Positions 1-10,293 of a stretch of 64,000 nucleotides of DNA are shown here, piece after piece. The stretch is from CBDAPI01 sp965248635 (GTDB lineage Bacteria > Acidobacteriota > UBA6911 > RPQK01 > CBDAPI01). Positions within the stretch are counted from its first letter, which is position 1. Each line of letters begins with the position of its first letter. The position numbers were made by a program, and so were the translations under genes. A model generated the notes under the pieces. The model ran no database searches and was not told the DNA's origin. It was given only the letters and a program-made list of their open reading frames with translations. Location: the NCBI GenBank assembly GCA_965248635.1, contig OZ252114.1:1364001-1428000 (forward strand). The letters run 5' to 3'.

Positions 1-81
1 CGAGCCTAGGGTGAACCTTTACGGGTCCCGTGCCAGTCCATTAGAGACAGGGGAGTTGGGGGCTTTCCATTTTCGGTTTTC

Positions 82-747
82 TTGACCTTTACACCAAGTC
101 GTGCCGAACAAATCGAAGCATCCATGAAACAGGGCACTTCGGACACGTACTATAGGACGTGGATGGGCTCATCGGACAGGGAACTGGTAGAGTCGGCTCT
201 CAGCGGAGACGAAAGCGCTTTTCAGGGCCTTGTGGAACGCTACCAGAAACTTGTCTTCAACATCGTCTTTCACTATTTGGGAAGGCGGGAAGACGTAGAG
301 GACATTGCGCAGGAGGTGTTCTTGAGAGTGTACCGGTCGCTTTCGAAGTATGATCCCGAGCGCCCGCTCAAGGCCTGGGTTTCCAGGATCACGGCGAACG
401 CTTGTCTGGACGAACTGAGAAAACGCAAGATCCGGAAAACTCAACTTTTCTCTGATATAGGTGAAGACGAGGCAGGGACCGAGACCTTCCTGGACCGATT
501 CAGCAGCGGGACGGTGCTGACCGAGTTTGAAGCTGAGCGCATGTTTGCATGGTTGCACGGGCTGATGGACCGGTTGCCGAGGAAGGATAAGATGGTCTTT
601 GTCCTGCGCGAAATGGAAGGTCTGAGCTACAGTGAAATTGCATCCACCATGGACACGACTGAACTGGCGGTGCGAATCCGGGTCAGTCGCTCCAGAAAGA
701 AGCTATTGGAATCTTTGCGAGGTATGATAGCGACTGTCGAACGCTGA
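82..747 (+). CDS. ECF-type RNA polymerase sigma factor
   Basis: A 221-residue sigma-70 family protein of the extracytoplasmic-function class, which directs RNA polymerase to a small regulon. Region 2 lies at about residues 34-95, with the typical run of acidic and aromatic residues for -10 recognition (DVEDIAQEVFLRVYR). Region 4, a helix-turn-helix, lies at about 165-215 (LSYSEIASTM). The first start is TTG at 82; in-frame ATG codons at 124 and 163 are credible alternatives because the first 30 residues are not conserved. The next gene encodes a membrane protein with a Cys-rich N-terminus, the usual anti-sigma arrangement. Which signal it answers is unknown. Confidence 0.9.
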   Translation: MTFTPSRAEQIEASMKQGTSDTYYRTWMGSSDRELVESALSGDESAFQGLVERYQKLVFNIVFHYLGRREDVEDIAQEVFLRVYRSLSKYDPERPLKAWVSRITANACLDELRKRKIRKTQLFSDIGEDEAGTETFLDRFSSGTVLTEFEAERMFAWLHGLMDRLPRKDKMVFVLREMEGLSYSEIASTMDTTELAVRIRVSRSRKKLLESLRGMIATVER

Positions 748-790
748 CAACTTGCGGGGAGGACAGTGTTCTGCCGGGTGACGGAGCATT

Positions 791-1237
791 GTGATGGGTC
801 AAGAACATATTGATTTTGGAAATTGGGAAGCTGGAAGTCCGCTGGACGAAGAGTACCTGAGATCTTGCGCCACTTGCAGGGAAAGTCTTGAGCTGGCTCG
901 GTTTTTGAAGTCTCAGGTCGAGCAGGTACCCCGGGTCGAGGTACCTCCCTTCTTTGCGGCCCGAGTTTCCAATCTTGTCAAGCAGGCGAATCCGGACTCG
1001 GCCTCTTTCTGGTTGCTGGTTGAACTCACCTCAAAGCGTCTCATTCCGGCCTTTGCCGTTCTGGTGCTGATCCTTTTCTTTTTCACGTCGGAAACGCGGT
1101 TCGATCAGCCTTCACATGATGAAGAGTTGTGGGCGGCGCTGTTTTCCGAGCCTGAGATCAACGAATTGATGACGCTCGACGATGTTCTGCTTTGGCTACA
1201 GGAACCCATGGAGGAAGAGATTGAAAGTCAGCACTAG
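791..1237 (+). CDS. Putative anti-sigma factor, single-pass membrane protein
   Basis: A 148-residue protein following the ECF sigma gene by 43 bases. The N-terminal part has a short Cys pair (CATC, about residues 26-29), a reduced version of the zinc-finger anti-sigma motif. One membrane segment lies at about residues 80-97, followed by an acidic periplasmic tail. Position and architecture suggest it holds the upstream sigma factor at the membrane until a signal arrives. There are tandem GTG-ATG starts at 791/794. The full HxxxCxxC motif is not clear, so the anti-sigma role rests mainly on context. Confidence 0.65.
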   Translation: MMGQEHIDFGNWEAGSPLDEEYLRSCATCRESLELARFLKSQVEQVPRVEVPPFFAARVSNLVKQANPDSASFWLLVELTSKRLIPAFAVLVLILFFFTSETRFDQPSHDEELWAALFSEPEINELMTLDDVLLWLQEPMEEEIESQH

Positions 1238-1739
1238 AGCCTTACTGCTGGTGGGGATTGTCTTCCTGGTTGGCACCGTGTTCGGCGGCCTGGTGGGGGC
1301 CAGAATCGCGCTGCGGCAGCTGGGGATCGGCCCTCCGGCGGAAATCGGAGATCCATGGCAACTTCCGGGCGATCCCGAGGGGCGACCACCCTTGGATTCT
1401 CCCAGGACACGGCCGGCCCGGCCCCCAGGCGCGGAACGCTCCTTTCCTGGTCAGGGCCGCCCGGGGCAGCATCCCCAGAATTCCGGGCTGGGTCGCATGG
1501 TTCGCCAGCTCGAGCTGGATGAGGAGCAGGTTTCACAGGTTCGCAAAATTCTACAGAGCAGTCGCAAGAAACAAATGCCGGCCAATGAGCAGCATCAGTC
1601 GCACTCCAGGAAGATCCGTCGGGAAACGCTGGAAGAAATCCGAGGGGTTCTGAGGCCGGAGCAGGCAGAGCAGTTTCAGCGCATGCTGCAGCGCCTCAGC
1701 CAGGGGCAGCGCCGCGGTCGTGAGCGGGGACCCTTCTAG
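1221..1739 (+). CDS. Periplasmic LTxxQ/CpxP-like protein
   Basis: Starts best at TTG 1221, behind the purine-rich stretch GAGGAAGAGA and overlapping the anti-sigma-like gene by 17 bases. The 172-residue product has an N-terminal hydrophobic segment (about residues 6-27), a Pro/Gly/Arg-rich linker and a helical C-terminal region with two repeated LxxEQxxQ-like stretches (LELDEEQVSQVRKIL and VLRPEQAEQFQRML). These resemble the periplasmic sensor/chaperone proteins of the CpxP/Spy/zinc-resistance group. In this three-gene operon it could sense envelope stress for the sigma/anti-sigma pair; that is inference. Sequence similarity is limited to the helical repeats. Confidence 0.55.
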   Translation: MKVSTRALLLVGIVFLVGTVFGGLVGARIALRQLGIGPPAEIGDPWQLPGDPEGRPPLDSPRTRPARPPGAERSFPGQGRPGQHPQNSGLGRMVRQLELDEEQVSQVRKILQSSRKKQMPANEQHQSHSRKIRRETLEEIRGVLRPEQAEQFQRMLQRLSQGQRRGRERGPF

Positions 1740-1785
1740 GTATCACTTTGAGCCGCGGCCTGGCGAGGGCCTACTTCTGAACTCA

Positions 1786-1823
1786 ACAGCAAGAGGGAGC
1801 CGCGAACGGCTCCCTCTTGCTGT
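1786..1823. terminator. Bidirectional hairpin between convergent genes
   Basis: A perfect 17-bp stem with a CGAA loop (arms 1786-1802 and 1807-1823) sits between the plus-strand sigma operon and the minus-strand groEL gene, which end at 1739 and 1844. There is no long T tract on either side. The length and location still fit a shared terminator. Confidence 0.7.
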
Positions 1824-1843
1824 GATCGGATTGGAAGGGGAGT

Positions 1844-3493
<1,650 letters not shown>

Positions 3494-3528
3494 TGAGTTT
3501 TTCTCCTTGTTTAGCTGATTAGATTTCG

Positions 3529-3831
3529 TTATGCGCTAACGGCTTTGCCTTCCAGAATGCCAAGTACCTCGTCTTCACGCATGATCAAATACTCGACATC
3601 ATCAATCTTGACCTCGCTGCCGGCGTATTTTCCGAAAAGAATCCGGTCGCCGGGCTTCACGGACATTTCAACCCTGGTGCCGCTGTCCAGAACTTTGCCT
3701 TCGCCTACGGCCACAACTTCACCTTCCTGGGGCTTTTCTTTGGCCGTGTCGGGAATCACGATGGAACCGTGAACCTCTTCTTCAGGTTCGACTCGTTTGA
3801 TAAGAACCCGATCCTGCAATGGTCTGATCAT
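3529..3831 (-). CDS. groS: Co-chaperonin GroES (10 kDa)
   Basis: A 100-residue protein that caps the GroEL ring. It begins MIRPLQDRVLIKR, has the mobile-loop region that contacts GroEL at about residues 17-33 (with the IVIPDTAKEKP pattern), and the GDRILFGKYAGSEVKID core strand. A strong ribosome binding site (AAGGAGG) lies 11 bases before the ATG. It is the first gene of the groES-groEL operon, with a CIRCE operator about 90 bases upstream of its start. Confidence 0.98.
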   Translation of the reverse strand: MIRPLQDRVLIKRVEPEEEVHGSIVIPDTAKEKPQEGEVVAVGEGKVLDSGTRVEMSVKPGDRILFGKYAGSEVKIDDVEYLIMREDEVLGILEGKAVSA

Positions 3832-3918
3832 CTTGAATCACTCCTCCTTACATTCATCCTTGGTTGTTCTACTGATTCATGGAATACCCGGGCTCGATCC
3901 GATGCCCGAGCTAAGTGT

Positions 3919-3945
3919 TTAGCACTCCTGATACTCGAGTGCCAA
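3919..3945 (-). promoter_or_regulatory. CIRCE operator (HrcA-binding)
   Basis: TTAGCACTC, a 9-base spacer, then GAGTGCCAA. This matches the CIRCE consensus TTAGCACTC-N9-GAGTGCTAA with one mismatch, and lies just upstream of groES. It predicts repression of groES-groEL by HrcA at normal temperature. The hrcA gene is not in this window. Confidence 0.93.
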
Positions 3946-3982
3946 ATATAGCAAGAGGTCTCCCCCGGTGTCAACGCATCGC

Positions 3983-4013
3983 GTTCCTCGGTCCCGGTTC
4001 CTGGTTCCTGGTT
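3983..4013. repeat. Heptamer-type intergenic repeat (GTTCCTG units)
   Basis: Degenerate tandem units GTTCCTC / GTCCCG / GTTCCTG / GTTCCTG lie between the groES promoter and purC. This belongs to the same short-period family found at many other gaps in the window. Confidence 0.6.
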
Positions 4014-4095
4014 ATTTGAAATGTCCTTTTCTTTCGTTACACTCGAAGTCTTTGGTCATAGGTGAATTGGATTTTCTGTCGAGAGAGATGGTGAA

Positions 4096-4983
4096 ATGAG
4101 AACACTTGAGTTGTCCGGAGTCGACAAGATCTGCAGTGGCAAGGTTCGGGAGATGTTCGCGGTGGGAGCCGATCGCATCCTGATGGTGGCAACCGATCGA
4201 ATCTCCGCCTTTGACGTGATCCTGCCCAAGACGGTTCCCCACAAAGGCAAGATCTTGAATCAGATCTCGGCCTTCTGGTTCGAGCGCACCAAGGACATCG
4301 TGTCCAACCATCTGGTGTCAACCGCTGTGGAGTCGTTTCCTCAACCACTTCCTCAGTACGCCCGCGAGTTACAGGGCCGTTCTTCCCTGGTCAAGCGTTG
4401 CGAGCCTCTCCCCATTGAGTGTGTGGTTCGCGGTTACCTGGCTGGCTCTGGATGGAAAGACTACCAGCAGACAGGCGGAGTTTGTGGGATCCAGTTGCCG
4501 AAGAACCTCCGGGAGTCGGATCGATTGCCCCGCTCCATCTTCACTCCGGCAACCAAAGCCCAGGAAGGTCACGACATCAATATTTCCTTTGATGAGGCGG
4601 TCGAGATTGTTGGCCGCGACGTGGCCGATCAGGTGCGGCGCTTCAGTCTCGAGCTGTACAAATGGGGCAGCGCCTATGCTCGCGAGCGGGGAATCATCAT
4701 TTGCGACACGAAGTTCGAATTCGGTCGAATTGGGTCTGAGCTCTTTCTGATCGACGAAGTGCTCACCCCCGATTCGTCCCGCTTTTGGCCGCTGGACGAG
4801 TACTCTCCGGGAACGTCGCAACCTTCCTTTGACAAACAGTTCATACGCGACTATCTGGAAACACTGGACTGGGACAAGAAGGCTCCGGGACCGGACTTGC
4901 CCGCAAAGATCATCGAGGCCTCTTCCGAACGGTACCAGCAGGCCTTCCGCATGCTGACCGAAGAGGAGCCTCAGCTGGACTGA
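4096..4983 (+). CDS. purC: Phosphoribosylaminoimidazole-succinocarboxamide synthase
   Basis: A 295-residue SAICAR synthetase that joins aspartate to CAIR using ATP in purine biosynthesis. Family motifs are plain: SGKVREMF near residue 14 (phosphate-binding loop), ATDRISAFDV near 35, CVVRGYLAGSGWKDY near 113 and TPATKAQEGHD near 150. Length matches the longer PurC subfamily of about 290-300 residues. The start is the ATG directly before RTLELSGVDKI. The next gene, cvpA, begins 3 bases after its stop, so they are likely co-transcribed; PurC-CvpA neighbours are common because cvpA is often linked to purine genes. Confidence 0.97.
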   Translation: MRTLELSGVDKICSGKVREMFAVGADRILMVATDRISAFDVILPKTVPHKGKILNQISAFWFERTKDIVSNHLVSTAVESFPQPLPQYARELQGRSSLVKRCEPLPIECVVRGYLAGSGWKDYQQTGGVCGIQLPKNLRESDRLPRSIFTPATKAQEGHDINISFDEAVEIVGRDVADQVRRFSLELYKWGSAYARERGIIICDTKFEFGRIGSELFLIDEVLTPDSSRFWPLDEYSPGTSQPSFDKQFIRDYLETLDWDKKAPGPDLPAKIIEASSERYQQAFRMLTEEEPQLD

Positions 4984-4986
4984 ATC

Positions 4987-5553
4987 GTGGCTGATGGCGT
5001 GACCATTCTGGATATTGCGGCGGTCCTCATCGTGATCGTTTCCGTCGCCACTGCGGCCCTCAAAGGCTTCGCTGCCGAACTGATTTCCCTGGCCAGCGTG
5101 GTGGCCGGACTGATCCTGGCTTTCGCCTTTTACGATCGCCTGGCGGCCCTACTTTTGGATCTTGGGGCCGGTGAATCCCTGGCCCTGCTGGGTGGGTTCT
5201 TGCTCATCTTTGCCGCCGTTGTGGTCCTGGGCATTATGACGACGAGAGTGGTCTTGAAGACCCTGAGGCTTTTCTACCTGAGATGGGCGGATCGGTTGCT
5301 GGGGGGGCTATTCGGAGTGTTGCGCGGCTGGCTGGTCGTGGCCGTCATTTTTCTGGCCATGACGGCCTTTCCGGTGACGGGCAACCTGGTGGCCGATTCG
5401 ATCTCGGGAGAGTTCTTCTTGACCAGTGCCGGTATCGTGATCCGTTTCGCACCGGAGGAGCTTCAGGAGAGGTTTTCAAAGGAGTACCAGCGCATCTATC
5501 AATTGTGGCTCGAGAAGACCCGGCAGGAGCACCACACCCGAGACAAAGGCTGA
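4987..5553 (+). CDS. CvpA family membrane protein
   Basis: A 188-residue inner-membrane protein with four hydrophobic segments, at about residues 7-25, 28-46, 65-87 and 103-124. It has the CvpA-like pattern of a small residue-rich first helix followed by a conserved charged loop before the third (RVVLKTLRLFYLRWADRLLGGLFGVLRG). E. coli CvpA is needed for colicin V production and is linked to membrane homeostasis; the exact activity is unresolved. It starts at GTG 4987, immediately after purC. The Fis-like gene follows 29 bases downstream. Confidence 0.85.
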   Translation: MADGVTILDIAAVLIVIVSVATAALKGFAAELISLASVVAGLILAFAFYDRLAALLLDLGAGESLALLGGFLLIFAAVVVLGIMTTRVVLKTLRLFYLRWADRLLGGLFGVLRGWLVVAVIFLAMTAFPVTGNLVADSISGEFFLTSAGIVIRFAPEELQERFSKEYQRIYQLWLEKTRQEHHTRDKG

Positions 5554-5582
5554 GGTTCAGGAACTCGAAAGGGAGCCCCCGA

Positions 5583-5801
5583 ATGATCAAGGACGTGCTC
5601 GAGAAAGTCATCGACGAGATGGTGTCCAAGGGAATCCTCTGGCATGAGGCGGAAGCTGAGTTCGAGAAGCTGTTTATCACCCGGGTTCTCCGCGAGAGCC
5701 GGGGGAATCTGAGCAAGACTGCGGAGGTGATGGACCTTCATCGCAACACGCTTTCCAAGAAGGTACGGCTCTATTCACTCGACACCCCGGATTTTCGTTG
5801 A
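5583..5801 (+). CDS. Small Fis-type HTH DNA-binding protein
   Basis: A 72-residue protein whose C-terminal half is the Fis-family helix-turn-helix found at the end of NtrC-type regulators (LRESRGNLSKTAEVMDLHRNTLSKKVRLY, about residues 35-65). The short N-terminal region (DVLEKVIDEMVSKGILWHEAEAEFEKLFI) is helical and probably dimerises. Fis-like stand-alone proteins bind DNA and act as architectural or bacteriophage-type regulators. The ATG at 5583 is the natural start; a longer reading frame upstream overlaps cvpA and is not credible. It is likely the last gene of the purC-cvpA transcript. Confidence 0.85.
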   Translation: MIKDVLEKVIDEMVSKGILWHEAEAEFEKLFITRVLRESRGNLSKTAEVMDLHRNTLSKKVRLYSLDTPDFR

Positions 5802-5808
5802 TTTTGCA

Positions 5809-5829
5809 ATTCCAGATTCCAGATTCCAG
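5809..5829. repeat. Three ATTCCAG heptamers
   Basis: Three exact tandem copies of ATTCCAG lie between the Fis-like gene and the glycosyltransferase. They end 8 bases before the GTG start of the glycosyltransferase, so they replace the expected ribosome binding site region. Confidence 0.8.
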
Positions 5830-5837
5830 ACAGAAAT

Positions 5838-7469
5838 GTGGGAGGCACCTTGGGGCGGCAACCGGTGTACCTGAAGATCTTAAGGGATAGACGCCTCCTA
5901 TTGCCCTCCATCGGCCTCACCTTGTACGTCGTGTACTTTCTGAATCTGGGCGACATGGCTTTTCTGGGAGCGGATGAGCCTCGATACGCTCGTATTAGCG
6001 AAGAGATGCTCCGGACCGCCGACTTGGTCACCCCGACCCTCGATTCCCGGCCCTGGATGGAAAAGCCTCCGCTGCTGTTCTGGATGGGAGCCCTCAGCTT
6101 TGGCCTCTTCGGTGTCTCCGAGGCTGCGGCAAGATTTCCAGTGGCGTTGCTGGGCCTCGTCGCCGCCTTCGGCTCCAGCTACCTGCTCTATCGCGTGCAG
6201 GGCAGGCGGGCTGCTCTGCTGGGCCTGCTGATTCTCTCTACCAGCCCCCTCTTCTTCGTTTACTCTCGTGCCGCCAGCACGGATATGCCTCTGGTGGCCC
6301 TGCTGACCCTCTCCCTGATCTGCGCCTTTCAGGCAGTCACGACGGGGCGCCTGTCCTGGGCACAGGTGGCGGGTGCCGCACTGGGTCTGGCCGCGCTGGC
6401 CAAGGGGCCGGTGGCGCTGCTGCTGGGCTTCGGAGTGCTGCTGGGATTCCGGGCTTTCCGGAGGAGGCCTTTCTGCAGCGCCCTGCAGCTGACCGGCGGA
6501 CTCTTGACCCTGTCCGTCGTCACGGTGCCCTGGTTCTGGCTGATGTGGAAGGCCAACGGGTACAACTTTCTGGCGACCTTTGTGCTGAACCACCACCTGG
6601 CCCGCTATCTCACGAATCTTCACCACCACGCTGAGCCGTTCTGGTTCTTCCTGCCCGTCCTGTTGCTGGGGGCATTCCCCTGGGTTCTGTTTCTCGGCTC
6701 CAGCATTCTGCGGATATGGAGGAGGCCGGACTCCCTGTTCTCGGAACTCAGCGGGTTGCAACTCTACCTGTGGCTCTGGGTGGCGCTTCCCTTTCTTTTC
6801 TTTTCCTGCAGCGAGAGCAAGCTGGTCGGCTACATTCTTCCTGCGCTTCCGCCTTTGTCCATGCTCGTCGCACTGGAGTGGGATCGGCTCTTATCCTCAG
6901 AATTGACTGCGCTCAGGATGCTCCGGCTTGAGCTCGCGCTAGTGTCTGCGGCGGCCGTGGTGATGGGCATGACTCTTCTGATCGGTGCCCGAATCTACTA
7001 TGAGTCTTCCTGGAGCGGCTTTCTTCTGGGGGCACCGCTCCTGGCCACCGGGGTCCTGGTCCACTGGCCATTTCGAGGCTACCCATTGAGGAAGGTGTTT
7101 GGAATCCTGGTGGGCGGCATGGTTACTTTTGTAGGGATTGCCTACTGGCAGTTTGCCCCTGAATTATCCAGGTTTCATTCCTCCAAGACCCTGGTGGTCG
7201 AAGCCCGCCCCAGGATCTCGCAGGACGAGCCGATCATTTTCTATCGTTTCTTTCACCACACTGCCCTTTACTACTCCGGCTACCAGGCTCTGCCCGAGCC
7301 TATCGAGAACCTGGAGAGTCTCAACGCCTATTTTCGGGACCACCCGCAGGACAGTTATCTGGTGCTGACCCAGAAAGACGGATTCAGGGAACTCAGGGCG
7401 AAGCTCGGGGTCAGTCAGTTCCGAGCCGAGGGAAACCAGTTTCTGCTGGAAGTTGAGTCCCAGGAATAA
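5838..7469 (+). CDS. ArnT-like membrane glycosyltransferase (GT83 type)
   Basis: A 543-residue polytopic membrane protein of the dolichyl/undecaprenyl-phosphate sugar-dependent glycosyltransferase group. After the first membrane segment it has the acidic loop motif GADEPRYARISEEML (about residues 43-57), which in ArnT and PMT proteins carries the catalytic Asp-Glu. The MEKPPLLFWMGALSFGLFG pattern follows, then about ten hydrophobic helices and a periplasmic C-terminal domain from about residue 430. It probably transfers a sugar from an undecaprenyl phosphate carrier to lipid A, protein or another envelope target. The acceptor cannot be told from sequence. Start chosen is GTG 5838; no strong ribosome binding site is seen. 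Confidence 0.85.
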   Translation: MGGTLGRQPVYLKILRDRRLLLPSIGLTLYVVYFLNLGDMAFLGADEPRYARISEEMLRTADLVTPTLDSRPWMEKPPLLFWMGALSFGLFGVSEAAARFPVALLGLVAAFGSSYLLYRVQGRRAALLGLLILSTSPLFFVYSRAASTDMPLVALLTLSLICAFQAVTTGRLSWAQVAGAALGLAALAKGPVALLLGFGVLLGFRAFRRRPFCSALQLTGGLLTLSVVTVPWFWLMWKANGYNFLATFVLNHHLARYLTNLHHHAEPFWFFLPVLLLGAFPWVLFLGSSILRIWRRPDSLFSELSGLQLYLWLWVALPFLFFSCSESKLVGYILPALPPLSMLVALEWDRLLSSELTALRMLRLELALVSAAAVVMGMTLLIGARIYYESSWSGFLLGAPLLATGVLVHWPFRGYPLRKVFGILVGGMVTFVGIAYWQFAPELSRFHSSKTLVVEARPRISQDEPIIFYRFFHHTALYYSGYQALPEPIENLESLNAYFRDHPQDSYLVLTQKDGFRELRAKLGVSQFRAEGNQFLLEVESQE

Positions 7470-7497
7470 GAAGTACTAAGATCAAGCTTTTCGTACC

Positions 7498-8907
7498 ATG
7501 GCACTTCGTCTCTTCAACACTTTGACTCAGCGCGTGGAGGAATTTGCTCCGCTCCAGGATCAGAGTGTCAGCATGTACACCTGCGGCCCGACCGTCTACC
7601 ACTACGTTCACATTGGCAACTTGAGGACCTTTGTTTTCCAGGACATTCTGCGCCGCTACCTGCTTTACAAAGGTTACAAACTCAACCACGTCATGAACAT
7701 TACCGATGTGGAAGACAAGATCATCACCGCAGCCGCGGAGCAGGGGCTGGAGCTCAGCGACTACACGAGGACCTACATCGAGGCCTTCCTGGAAGACATG
7801 GAGGCTTTGCGAATCCAGCGCCCGGACCTCATGCCCAGGGCAACCGACCATATTCCGGAAATGCTCGAGCTGATCGATCGTCTCAGTGGCCAGGGACTCA
7901 CTTACGAGCGCGAAGGGTCTATCTACTTTCGGATCGATCGTTTCCCGGACTACGGGAAGCTCTCCCGAATCGATCCGCAGGAGCTCACCTCCGGGGGGCG
8001 CCAGGACGCTGACGAATACAGCAAGGAAAACCCCAGAGATTTTGTTCTTTGGAAGATGGGCAAGCCGGGAGAAGCGTTCTGGGACTCTGATCTGGGACCG
8101 GGCCGGCCCGGCTGGCACCTCGAATGCTCCACCATGAGCATGAAGTATCTGGGGGAGAGCTTCGATATCCACTGCGGCGGTGTCGACCTGGTCTTTCCCC
8201 ATCATGAGAACGAGATTGCCCAGAGCGAAGGAGCTACCGGAAACCCCTTCGTCAAGTACTGGATCCACGGCGCTCATCTGGTCGTGGACGGAGAGAAGAT
8301 GTCGAAGTCGAAGGGCAACTTCTACACGCTTCGCGACCTGCTGGAGAAGGGTTACAGTCCCCTGGCCATACGCTACCTGCTTTCGTCTGTGCGCTATCGG
8401 ACACAGCTCAACTTCACCTTTGATGGACTTGTACAGGCGGCCGGAGCTGTGGAGAGAGCCAACAACTTTCTGCAGAAAGTGAGAGAGATTCCGGCAGATC
8501 GCCTCGGAGACGAACGGGTTCAGGAGCAGATCCATGAGGCCCGGCAGGGCTTCGAGAGCGGATTGGACAGTGACCTGAACACGGCTGAGGCTCTGGGAGC
8601 CCTGTTTACACTGATTCGTCAGGCCAACCCGCTGCTGGAAGAGGCGTCTGTAGGCGCGGGACAGAAAGATGAGATCCTCGAGTTGTTCAGGGATGCCAAC
8701 CGTGTCTTTGACGTGTTTGAAGTGGAAGGGAATCGACTCGAAGATGAAACGGTTCAGGCACTGATCAACGAGCGCGAGGAGGCTCGAGGGAGACGGGACT
8801 ATATTCGGTCAGACGAGATTCGCGACCAGCTGGCCGAGCAGGCCATCATCCTGGAGGATACGGCTGAAGGGACCCGATGGAAAAGGGCATCCATCCCTCG
8901 AATGTGA
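7498..8907 (+). CDS. cysS: Cysteine--tRNA ligase
   Basis: A 469-residue class I aminoacyl-tRNA synthetase that charges tRNA-Cys. The zinc ligand Cys29 lies in YTCGPTVY, the HIGH motif is HIGN at residues 38-41, and the KMSKS loop is at 267-271 (KMSKSKGN). The zinc-site segment GWHLECSTMSMKYLGESFDIHCGG is present, as is the C-terminal anticodon-binding helical region. Length is typical (about 460-480). Its last 31 bases overlap the start of the next gene, so the two are translated from one message. Confidence 0.98.
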   Translation: MALRLFNTLTQRVEEFAPLQDQSVSMYTCGPTVYHYVHIGNLRTFVFQDILRRYLLYKGYKLNHVMNITDVEDKIITAAAEQGLELSDYTRTYIEAFLEDMEALRIQRPDLMPRATDHIPEMLELIDRLSGQGLTYEREGSIYFRIDRFPDYGKLSRIDPQELTSGGRQDADEYSKENPRDFVLWKMGKPGEAFWDSDLGPGRPGWHLECSTMSMKYLGESFDIHCGGVDLVFPHHENEIAQSEGATGNPFVKYWIHGAHLVVDGEKMSKSKGNFYTLRDLLEKGYSPLAIRYLLSSVRYRTQLNFTFDGLVQAAGAVERANNFLQKVREIPADRLGDERVQEQIHEARQGFESGLDSDLNTAEALGALFTLIRQANPLLEEASVGAGQKDEILELFRDANRVFDVFEVEGNRLEDETVQALINEREEARGRRDYIRSDEIRDQLAEQAIILEDTAEGTRWKRASIPRM

Positions 8908-10193
8908 GAGAGGTTTTGGGCCGTCACATCCTGGCCGACGGTCTGGACATTGTTTTCGACCTGGAGCGAAGTCGCGGGTCAAGGATCTACGATGCCAAGG
9001 CGGGCGATTTCTACCTGGACTTTTTCTCCTGCTTTGCGACGGTTCCTCTCGGCTACAACCATCCCCGCCTGACGACCCGGGAGACGATCCAGGAACTGGG
9101 CCGGGCGGCGGTGCAAAAGCCCTCCAATTCTGACGCTTACACGCCCGAGATGGCCGCCTTTGTCGACACCTTCAGTCGCCTTAGTGTTCCGCAAAGCATG
9201 CCCCACATGTTCCTGATTGAAGGGGGCGCCGTGGCCGTCGAGAATGCCCTGAAGGTCTCCTTCGACTGGAAGGTACGAAAGAACCTGGCCGCGGGAAAGG
9301 GCGAAAAAGGGAGCCAGGTGATTCATTTCGAAGACGCCTTCCACGGGCGCTCCGGGTACACCCTCTCCCTCACCAACACGGATCCGATCAAGACGGACTA
9401 TTTTCCCAAATTCGACTGGCCTCGAATCAGCAATGCGAAATGTGTCTTTCCATTGGTAGGGGAGAATCTGGAGAGGGTAATGGCGGCGGAAGAAGAGGCT
9501 CTGAATCAGATCCGGACCGTGCTGGACGCGAGCGGGGAAGATGTGGCCTGCCTGATCATCGAACCCATCCAGTGTGAGGGGGGAGATCGCCATTTCCGGC
9601 CCGAATTCCACCGGGCCTTGCGCCGCATCTGCGATCAGTACGACATCCTCTTCATTTATGACGAAGTTCAGACTGGCTTCGGTATGACGGGCAGGATGTG
9701 GGCTTTTGAGCATTTTGTCGAGCCGGACATTGTAACCTTCGGGAAAAAGTCGCAGGTTTGTGGACTCATCGCCGGAAAGCGGATCGATGAAGTCCCCGAC
9801 AACGTGTTCAAAGTGTCGAGTCGTCTGAATTCAACCTGGGGTGGGAACCTGGTCGATATGGTCCGCTCCCGGATCCACATGGAAATCTTTGACGAGGAGA
9901 ACACCTTCAACCACGTTCGCGCCATGGGAGACATACTGCTCGGGCAAATCCGGCAATTGCAGGCGGACTATCCTGACAAGGTGAGCAACGCCCGGGGATT
10001 GGGACTTCTCTGTGCGCTCGACCTTCCCGATCAGGAAACCCGGAATCAACTGGTCAGAGACCTGTTCCAACGCCGTCTCATCATTCTGGGATGCGGTACG
10101 CGTTCGATTCGCTTCCGGACCAGCCTGAACATTCCGGAGAAGGATCTGAGGGAAGGTCTCTCCATCATCCGCGATGCCGTCCGCGCCCTGTGA
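8877..10193 (+). CDS. lat: L-lysine 6-transaminase (LAT family)
   Basis: A 438-residue class III PLP aminotransferase. It closely follows the lysine epsilon-aminotransferase pattern, starting with HPSNVREVLGRHILADGLDIVFDLERS and continuing with LDFFSCFATVPLGYNHP, the phosphate-binding and FEDAFHGRSGYTLSLTNTDP segments. The cofactor lysine lies in TFGKKSQVCG (Lys290 or Lys291). LAT converts lysine and 2-oxoglutarate to allysine (piperideine-6-carboxylate) and glutamate, a step in lysine catabolism or antibiotic and compatible-solute precursor supply. The ATG overlaps the end of cysS. No downstream piperideine-6-carboxylate dehydrogenase is adjacent, so the pathway continues elsewhere. Confidence 0.88.
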   Translation: MEKGIHPSNVREVLGRHILADGLDIVFDLERSRGSRIYDAKAGDFYLDFFSCFATVPLGYNHPRLTTRETIQELGRAAVQKPSNSDAYTPEMAAFVDTFSRLSVPQSMPHMFLIEGGAVAVENALKVSFDWKVRKNLAAGKGEKGSQVIHFEDAFHGRSGYTLSLTNTDPIKTDYFPKFDWPRISNAKCVFPLVGENLERVMAAEEEALNQIRTVLDASGEDVACLIIEPIQCEGGDRHFRPEFHRALRRICDQYDILFIYDEVQTGFGMTGRMWAFEHFVEPDIVTFGKKSQVCGLIAGKRIDEVPDNVFKVSSRLNSTWGGNLVDMVRSRIHMEIFDEENTFNHVRAMGDILLGQIRQLQADYPDKVSNARGLGLLCALDLPDQETRNQLVRDLFQRRLIILGCGTRSIRFRTSLNIPEKDLREGLSIIRDAVRAL

Positions 10194-10195
10194 GT

Positions 10196-10267
10196 GCGCG
10201 CTCATTGCCATTCGCGCCGTTCCACGTTCCACGTTCCCCGTTCCCCGTTCCACGTTCCGCGTCCACG
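10196..10267. repeat. GTTCCAC heptamer array with GC-rich companion motif
   Basis: A GC-rich stretch (GTGCGCGCTC...TTCGCGCC, 10196-10218) is followed by six in-register heptamers: GTTCCAC, GTTCCAC, GTTCCCC, GTTCCCC, GTTCCAC, GTTCCGC (10219-10260), then a degenerate unit. It lies between the convergent lat and yraN genes. Confidence 0.85.
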
Positions 10268-10293
10268 CTTCGCCCGCCCGTGAGGAACTGGAA

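Noticed and set aside
10219..10260. CRISPR array
   Set aside because: The heptamer units have no spacers and are far too short; no cas genes are present.
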